Positions 55,782 to 64,000 of a DNA stretch of 64,000 nucleotides are shown piece after piece. How positions within the stretch are numbered: position 1 is the stretch's first letter; every line of letters starts with the position of its first letter. The notes below the pieces were generated by a model. That model ran no database searches. It was given only the letters and a program-made list of their open reading frames with translations, and was not told the origin of the DNA. The stretch lies in the NCBI GenBank assembly GCA_003290165.1, contig QNQO01000644.1:248001-312000 (forward strand), written 5' to 3'. The translations under genes were made by a program, and so were the position numbers. The stretch comes from Berberis thunbergii (lineage: Eukaryota > Streptophyta > Magnoliopsida > Ranunculales > Berberidaceae).

Positions 55782-58700
55782 CTAGAGACCAACCCAATAG
55801 GAGCGACCCCCACAATTATGAATAGGTGAAGTATATGGGGATGTAACACACCATTCATACCAAACCTGGAGAAAAGAGATAAAAAATTTCAGTCAGTAGT
55901 CATGCACACACATTATAATACTGTGTACATCAGCCAATAAATAGCATTTATCACCGTATACGCATTTTTGACATTTTTGAAAAGTACAATTTTTACAAAT
56001 AGGAAAATATTATGGTAAATGAGTAGTACACGAGCAACAATATTGACCTGCAAGTAAATAAATATGACTAATTCATTAGTGAAAAAAGTAAATAATACTC
56101 AAGTGTACAGGAAGTCCCTACGTATCCCGTATTTTGTTTTTTTGGCCAATGTGTCCATCCTGGATATCCATATCCATGTGTTGTTACATAGCTTGTTATC
56201 CTCTCCCTTTCGATTTTCATAATTTTCTCTGGAATTTATTCTTTGAACCAAAACAAAGCCTAACATGAGAAACATTTGACAAATTCCCAGTGGTATTTCT
56301 CTTTGGATGGAAACACAGCCTAAACAAAGATAAAGAACTTGACGAATTTCACTGCAATTGGATGAATGTCTGAAGTCCAATGATTAAAAAACTACAATTT
56401 CGGAAAGGAGGAATCTTTACCTTGGTAGGACCACAACACCGCCAGAATTGAACTTCTAAAGGAGACCCTGCTTTAACGCACACTGGCGTCCTTAATGGAA
56501 AAAATATAGCAAACCTGACATTAAAAACAAATAATATTAAGAGAAAAGTTGTAAAAAAAAGTGTGGTTTCACTAAAAATATAGCAAACCTGACATTAAAG
56601 TTGAATGCTAAAAATTGAGTGGTCTGTATAAGAGGCATCTTTAAGTAACTCTTACATATTGTAGACGAAAAAAAAAAAAAAAATAACTTTGCACCTACTA
56701 AGAGCAGTCTTATTGTCATAACTACAAAGAGATTTGAAAAGGACATACCAGCTGAACATGTTTGGGGTGGCTATCAATGGCTCAATTCCAAGATGAACGT
56801 CTTTGTAAAGTGTTGCATCAAAATAGCCAGCAAATCCTATACATCACCACAAAAAAAAAAGTAAGTAAAAACGTTCATCTTCTGATATTTGCACAATTGT
56901 TTGCAGGTATAGCTTCAGTTCAGAAGGAGAATTAGGATGCAAGTTAACTCACCAAATTTTACAAAAGAACTTTTAAGCACAAAACTTCTGGGAATTGGAA
57001 ATGATATAGTTAGCAATGGAGTGAAAAATCAGATAACCAATTTTTTCAACCTTAACTCCTTATAGATGCCATCTAACCTTCAAAGAGCTACGGCGATGAA
57101 GCTCATTCATCATAAAAATAAAAACTTTCAAAGAGCTATAATGCACCATTTTTTATCACCTATATGGCTATATTCATCTACACCATGTGTTGTACATAAA
57201 ATAAATTTTCATTGAACTTCTTTTCCTGGGTACCAACTTTGAGCAGCCTATGTTTCAATGATTTGTTTTGGTGTACTAGTCAAACAAAAGTGCAAAAAAC
57301 TACAGCATAACATACCATGCACCATGGCTGAACCAGTATCACTGGGTATCTCAAATAGCATCTTCTTATACCTTTGGTTGCTTTTCTTAGCTGAATGATT
57401 TGGATGAGTAAATGTAAACACCTATCCAAGACCCATAAAGAGAACCATCAGATGCAATATTCAAAACCACTTTTTTCTCGGTATTTCATAAGGAGAGACA
57501 AGATATTGAAAAAAAAAATAAGAATAAACCTTTCAAGGGGCAGAGAGAAGAAGACACTGATATATTGATGCTCTATCATGGTGATTGTAAAACTGATAAC
57601 TATAAAACGTCTCATGAAGATGAGTTTATGGTATACAATTCACCATTATTATCACACAAAATTAAATCATTTATCAAATTGTCGTGCAATTTCTCTGATA
57701 ACAAATGGAAATGAAGAAATAACTTTTAAATCATCCATTTCTATAGGACAATTGTACCATAACCTCCCCCCTCCCCCCGAGCAAGGAAATAATCACAGAG
57801 AAAGGAAATAATTAACAATAAGATCCACGCTCTCGCGATTTAGTCATAGGGGATTGCAAACATTCCTTTCTTCCAATCTGAGAATCATACATATGACAAA
57901 TCTATATTGTGTTTTACTGTTCACAGTGCGTGGATGTTGAGTTTTGTTTATGTTGGCGGTGGCTACAACTTAAATCTCACTCCCTCGATGACTTTCCTCT
58001 TCACATAACAGACCAAGGGCCAAATCCAATTCCTTCTTAACCCCTTTGTCTATTCTATCCCTCCCTCTCTCACTGTTTACTCCCTCTTTCCCTCCATCTC
58101 TGTCTTTCCTTATCGCTGCTTTGCATTCATCAGGTCTTGAAGAGAAAGGGGAAGAGAGGACTGAAATAGAGGGAACTAAAGGAATTATGAGTGATTCGAA
58201 GAGAACTCAATCTGCCAGCCATATTCGTTCTTCAACAAATGGCTTCTTCACCTCACCTCTCAAGCTCTAATCTCACTCCCTCAATCAACAAACCCTTCTT
58301 CTTCCTCCTCCCTTCTTCCCATAACAGACCAAGGGCCAAATCCAATTCCTTCTTGCCCCCTTTGTCTATTCTATCCCTCCCTCCACCCTCTCTCACTGTT
58401 TACTCCCTCTTTCCCTCCATCTCTGTCTTTCCTTATCGCTGCTTTGCATTCATCAGGTCTTGAAGAGAAAGGGGAAGAGATGACTGAAATAGAGGGAACT
58501 AAAGGAATTATGAGTGATTCGAAGAGAACTCAATCTTCCAGCCATATTCGTTCTTCAACAAATGGCTTCTTCACCTCACCTCTCAAGCTCTAATCTCACT
58601 CCCACAATCAACAAACCCTTCTTCTTCCTCCTCCCTTCTTCCATGCTGACTACCATCTCGGTTCCAACAACAAACCCACACACTGCTGCAAAATTCAAAC

Positions 58701-61700
58701 TCAACGCAAGCAGAAAACTCAAATCCTTAATTGCCCACCCTAAACCACGATCCCTGCAACAATTTCATACCTCAATTTTAGGTTTTTGAAACGCCTGGTG
58801 TGTCACAATTGTTCAATTATTTACTTTCAGATTACGAGATTAGAGAGCTTGATTGAGTAAAGAGCTCGATTGGAGGAAAGAGGATCACTCGTGTTTCTGA
58901 CACCATTCCCTCCTATTAGTTTCTACTTTGTTTATGGGCTTATAAATATCCCTAAAGTGCCATGCTAAAAGCCCCAAAAGGACTTTGTAATTTGTTAAAT
59001 GGCAGAATTAGAATTTGGGCTTCCCTTTCAAAATAATTTTTAATTATTTTTATTTAACAATAACAATAAGGAGCGTTGGGGAAATCTTGTTTTATTTTTT
59101 AAGATCCCTTAGTTTCATTGTAAATTAAGGACACCATTAACACTGAAAATTTCAGAATAATTATGTTTTTAAGATCCCTTAGTTTCATTGTAATTCATTT
59201 TTTAAATTGTTTCGACACTATTCTTCGAAATATGTGTTAGGACTCCACCATTAAATATCTCAATAACCGGTCTTTTTGGGTGTTCAAGGGCCACCCTTTT
59301 AGGTGGTCTTGGACAATGAGCGCTAATTGCATGTCATTCGATTTATGTCACACTCAACGTGGACCCTCGCTCGCTTTGTGAATATGATAGAGAAATCTAT
59401 TTTTTTAACGCACATCTCGAGGCACACATGTGAAAACAAGATGAAACTTTACCAAATTGTTTCTAATGTTGGTATTTTAATTTTCTTCAAAATTCACAAC
59501 TCATATGATATAGTTTTCATTCAATCATTTGTATCTAGTGTCCTTAATTTATACATAACATGTTATGGTAGCTCAACATCAACCTTAAAAAAAACCCTTA
59601 TCTATAACCAAAATTAAAAGGAAAATATAGACAATATGGAAGAAAATAGACAATGTCATAAAATCATTTAGAGAATGGAGATCAAAGTCACCATGCATCA
59701 TGGAAAAGAACATGAATACTTACAGGCTGTGAAGGAGACAGCTTTGCTATACTATGCAACTTGACAACATAGGCAGTTTCAAAATGCACTAGGTCTTTAT
59801 GCGACTTTACCTGCAAAAGAAGCATACAGAAGGTACAAAGATTCAATTGCAATATGCTTGGCTTGAATAAACAATAGAAAGTACTAAACTGCAACTATAG
59901 AGCCATTACATCATTGTATAACTTAGATGCTGTCACAGGTTGTATAAAACTGGTGTACCTGAATAAATAGTGAACACGTGTAAGGTAGAGAACGAGACTT
60001 AAACAAAAATATCCAATGTGAAGATCATATCTTCCTTATCTATGATAAAACAAAATTTAAAAAAAAATTAAAAATAAAAACAAAAAAAGAGACCTCCACA
60101 AAACAATCTCACCATTTTCCAATAAGATATATTATAAATAAAAGTACTGCACTTATGCTCTGTCTGCTTCACATAGTTGAAGACCTGATTTGTGGAAAAT
60201 TGAGTATATCGAAAAAAAAATTACATTCAAAAGCATGCGAGTCTATTGTGATTGACTGAAGTTGAGGAGATCAAAACTAAAAGATATATTTGTTGGCCTC
60301 GTAATTATATTAGCTATAAGTCGGTATCTATCACGGTAGAAGTTGTCTCTTTTACATGCTCTCATAAATATCGTCCGGTGGTGCATACTGAAAGCATCAC
60401 AAAAATAATACAGCACATTACCAATATTGTACCTCAGGACCTCTTTTTTTTAAACTTCAAAAATTGTCTTTTTATAGATTTTCCATTATTAACCCTTAAA
60501 TTAGATCTTATCTATCATTTGAGGACTACACAACGCATCTCTAAGTGTGATTTTTTGGAGCAAACCCAGAAACTTCCCACGTAAGTAAATCTATCTTATT
60601 TATTTAGGATTAAATTAGGTCATTTATTTTTCAAGCAAAATAAAATATCATTCTCTACACAACTCAGATTGGAAATCTATCTTCGTGGGTACTTCTCTAA
60701 GTCAAAGAGTTCCTATTACATATGTTTACTAGAAGAATTCAGGCTTTAATTGATAGTGCCATTGACGGTAATTGAACGTAACATTTTTGTCAGTGTTTTT
60801 GTTTACCTACTTGCTTAATAAATCACATTTACGTCTTGTGTTCAAATATTATTTGTTTTGCACAATATCTTACGATACGAAATAAGTAGTGAAAATTTGG
60901 GTTTCTGATGCATGATACGATATGCGTTTTGATAACTATGGTTGGCCTAATTCCCTTATTTTTCATCTCAGAATTAATCCTAGTTTCCTCATTTTAGCTG
61001 TGGGATGGTATTGGAAAACTTTAACATAGATTATAGAATCATCAACTAAAGCAACAATTATCTTTTTATTTTCGTTTTTTAGCCAGTAAATAGAAAGTTC
61101 ACAATTGCACTCGAGAAAAGCTGAGAAATCATAAAACCAATACAATTAAATCCAGCAGATGTAAATGGAATAAGACAACTTACGATGATGGAATTGAAAT
61201 TCCATCCTCCTTCAAAAATCTTTGCGCTCCATCAAGGCATTCTGGCGAGAGCTCATTATCACCAAAAGAGCCTAGCAACTCACTCACCTATTGTTTGACA
61301 AAACATGCTGAGCAGATAATTTTTGAAAAAGAAACATGGAGGATTGATCGAAGTTTTTTAAAACATACCAAAATATCAGCCTTCTCTGGAGCTTCCCAGC
61401 AACGCATATCACATGCAATTATATTTACAAGGTTCTCCCAACACTCAAGTTTTACCAAGCTCTGTAAGAGTATAACAGGTTAATAGCATATTTATGTATC
61501 CATGCAGCCAACCACAAAATGTAAGTATAGAAACTACATAACAAATCAAATGGCTAGTTGCACATGGTTTGCTGATTTGATAAAGTTACATATACATGTT
61601 AAAGAAGGCACAGCCTCCCAACAACTAGTATCCCCGACCAGTTTATTCTATGACTACTTTCATGAATTAGATGAAACTATGGAGGAAGCCTTGTGGTTTG

Positions 61701-63778
61701 AAGAGCCAAATAGGCCCAGGTAGCCTGATGAAATTTTGCTTTATTACACTACATTTCAACCACTACACTATAGAAGATGATGCATACAATCAACTTATAC
61801 ATCCAACTCAGGCCAAATGATAATATTTCCAACTTGGAAATATAAAATAAATAATGACCGCATACTTGAGCATATCATTATGTTTGAAATGAATGTCTTA
61901 ACGACATTCTAAATGTACAATGAGTTAAATTGTATAAGTGCACTTGTGAAATACTCAACAACAAATACTCAACAACAAATACTCAAGGAAGCTTACTCTA
62001 CAAAAATATTAGAAGTCGAGCTAAGCATAACATTTAGCAATCGAAGCAAGACGATGAAATCAAAAGTAACCAGATGGAACTCAGAAGTGGTAAACTTTCC
62101 AAAAAACATATCAGGTTTGTGACCAACAAGTTGCTGATGATGTGTTTACAAGCTTTAGTAACAATAGAAATAAAAAGGCAGAGAAAGTTACTTAAAATAA
62201 AAAGAAAAATTACAAACTTACATGGAGCGTCACAACTGCATTTGGATTCTTCTCCACAGCATACACCCGCAATTTGCGACCAGTTTCTTCAGCTGCCTGA
62301 TAACTTATAATTGTTAATTGTCTTAAACAAGCAAAACCACTAGTCAGTGAAACAAATTGTACAGAAATGGACCTGCAAAGATGCTCTAACAAGAGGACCT
62401 CGGCCTGCTCCTACAACCATCAATACCTATTTTGCATGCAGCATAAGTTGAATCCAACGAGCAAAATTATAATTTGAAAACAACACTACTACATGAACAA
62501 CCATGTACTTGAATACACATAATGTTCTGACTAGGTACTAAAAGAAGAAAAAAGTTGATCGATAACAACATGGTAGGCTTACAGTGGTCAGTTCAGATGC
62601 TTTCTCATCTGGGACCTTGTCAATCAAAGCTTTGCAGATTGCCCTTTGGTACTGTCCAGATTTGTAGGATTGCAATGGTCAAAACTTTAATGTGCAAGAA
62701 GAAAAATAACAATGCATTTTGTATCTACACAAGGCCCTTAACAAGGCAGACTGGTAATAAAAGAATTTTTATTGTGGATATATAAAACTGCAGTGAAATA
62801 TTTCCAGATGTATGATTAGTTGAGTACTGCTAATAAAAGAATTTTAATTGTGGATAAAATTTTTTATTGAACCTATGATGTTAGTTGCATCAGTGAGGTT
62901 ACTGACATCAAGCAGTGGCTCTTTCCCTTCAGTTTTATATATCCTACTCCTCTCCTTGTTACAGATATCTCCATTGAGCTGGATATAAATACATAATACC
63001 TAATTCAAACTGAAAAGTAATGAAACGCACAATCCAATGCCTCATACTCCATTAAGCACATACCTGGCTATATTTAACAGTATCTTTCTCAAACGTCTCA
63101 TAAGTTTGGGCCTCCAGATTATCCATGAGGGGCTGTATCAGAAAAGAAGAAAATATTAACATTACCACAAAAATCAAGGCATAGTAATAAGGAAGGTAGC
63201 CCTTGACTAGGTGAAACATGATACTTGCCTGTAGGGGAGATTGCAAGAAGTCTCTGTAACCAAGCTGAAATAAGAATTACAAATGTCAAAATAATACAGC
63301 TTGACAAAAATAGACATTATTAAAAAAAAAAAAAAAGACGCTGTAGTAGGGAAGATCAGGAAAAAAGTTACCTCAAAGCGTTCTTGCTCAGGAAGTGGAT
63401 CCATCTTTTGGTAAAGATATCCAACATAGTCCAGATATGACCTTAATGGATGTCTGGCTATATCTACACCACATTAACAAGATTGATCATTTTAACAAAC
63501 AGCCAAAATAAACTAGTTAACAGACTGTATTTGATAGAATTTTCAACCTATTCAAAATACTTGAGATCTAAAAAGATAAATGAGACAGGTATCACAGGGA
63601 GAACATGTAACAAAGGAAACAGCCAAACAATAGAAATGCAGAAAAAAGAAGAAATCAACACGGCAAAGAGCAAATATCAAGATCCCACAAACTAACCATC
63701 AGAATGATCGTCCGTATGGTTACCGTGTTCTAAGCTACCTTTCGAAGTACTGTGTATCATTTTGCCAGAAACCACTAT
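55782..63778 (-). CDS. PRMT5: Protein arginine N-methyltransferase 5, C-terminal part (5' end outside window)
   Basis: PRMT5 makes symmetric dimethyl-arginine on histones and Sm proteins and in plants affects flowering and splicing. Fifteen minus-strand exons join in frame to 393 residues: 63778-63697, 63463-63372, 63264-63229, 63132-63064, 62651-62583, 62426-62373, 62296-62222, 61461-61369, 61287-61184, 59958-59910, 59810-59724, 57421-57316, 56836-56749, 56514-56421 and 55865-55782 (stop TAG). Motifs are [34 protein letters not shown] (SAM-binding motif I), [14 protein letters not shown], the double-E loop [69 protein letters not shown] and RSYWVGL at the end. About 250 N-terminal residues (TIM barrel) lie beyond 64000. 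The third listed exon is followed by a GC donor (AG|GCAAGT at 63228). No stop or frameshift is seen. Confidence 0.95.
57976..58790 (+). repeat. 323-bp tandem repeat with transit-peptide-like reading frame, inside a PRMT5 intron
   Basis: Inside the 2.3-kb PRMT5 intron 57422-59723, on the opposite strand, a unit is present almost three times: partial at 57976-58269, full at 58270-58592, partial at 58593-58640, and then diverging. Equivalent ATGs lie at 58239 and 58562, exactly 323 bp apart. Both open [14 protein letters not shown](S/T)INKP then FFFLLPSS, a Ser-rich, acid-free start that resembles a chloroplast transit peptide. The second copy reads on into [20 protein letters not shown] and stops at 58787-58789. 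Leader-like pyrimidine-rich sequence precedes each ATG. It could be a captured 5' end of a plastid-protein gene; I do not recognise which. Confidence 0.6.
59101..59195. repeat. Short direct repeat in the PRMT5 intron
   Basis: TTAAGATCCCTTAGTTTCAT plus TGTAA occurs at about 59099 and again at about 59168. The rest of 58800-59720 is AT-rich intron with nothing recognised. Confidence 0.6.
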
Positions 63779-64000
63779 CTGAGAAAAAAATTGCAAAGAG
63801 TATATCAAAATTTAGAGGGCAATATGTAAAAAATCCTAGATCAGTAACATGATCCATCAATCTGAACTTAATTGATAAGAGTTATAACAGTTCAAATATA
63901 AATCTTGTTTCACACTCGAGATGAGTGGCGTCATTGCATACATGGTCGGAAACATAAAGCACCCCCCGCCCCCCATCAGCGCCAAACATTAACAGTATTG
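63779..64000 (-). other. PRMT5 intron running off the window
   Basis: No PRMT5-like frame is visible between the first seen exon (acceptor TTTTTTTCTCAG before 63778) and the window end. A C-rich stretch (CACCCCCCGCCCCCCATC) lies near 63960. Confidence 0.5.

Overview
This is a plant nuclear segment, most likely from a eudicot. Spliced genes with GT-AG introns carry plant-specific proteins (AKR2, NiaP-type transporter, plant SEC10 and PRMT5). Around them are plant-type transposons: Tat-lineage Ty3/gypsy, hAT, an L1 LINE with RNase H, TRIM, SINE and MITE copies. The species cannot be named from the sequence alone.

Layout. 1-3093: last four exons of exocyst subunit SEC10 (+), which starts before the window. 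4922-10531: a complete eight-exon AKR2-type ankyrin protein (+, 343 aa predicted). 10950-17300: gene-poor DNA with a SINE, hairpin MITEs, an LTR-like block and tandem TRIM LTRs. 17468-19707: an NiaP/OCT7-like transporter (+) that lacks its middle exons. 22071-23872: a large, nearly identical inverted repeat (foldback element) with a 5-bp target duplication. 24740-27298: a CWC21/SRRM2-like splicing factor (-, 798 aa predicted). 27847-29905: a decayed hAT transposase (-). 31951-39273: a rearranged Tat-lineage gypsy element on the minus strand, with an additional ORF on the opposite (+) strand. 39274-48191 and 55340-55470: an AT-rich tandem array of about 170-bp monomers ordered in a roughly 1-kb, six-monomer higher-order repeat. 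It is interrupted by a gypsy gag fragment, a non-autonomous hAT element and a 7.1-kb L1 LINE with broken ORFs. 55782-63778: the C-terminal 393 residues of PRMT5 (-), whose start lies beyond the window.

The intact-looking host genes (SEC10, AKR2, CWC21-like, PRMT5) are housekeeping functions in exocytosis, organelle-protein targeting, splicing and arginine methylation. They are not functionally linked; they are separated by repeat blocks. No operon-like or defence-cluster logic is visible. The least ordinary structures are the higher-order satellite lying about 300 bp downstream of the PRMT5 stop codon, the foldback element, the antisense ORF of the gypsy element with its duplicated TATA region, and the triplicated transit-peptide-like segment inside a PRMT5 intron.

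All exon boundaries were found by reading conserved protein segments and splice signals by eye. No alignment or database search was run.
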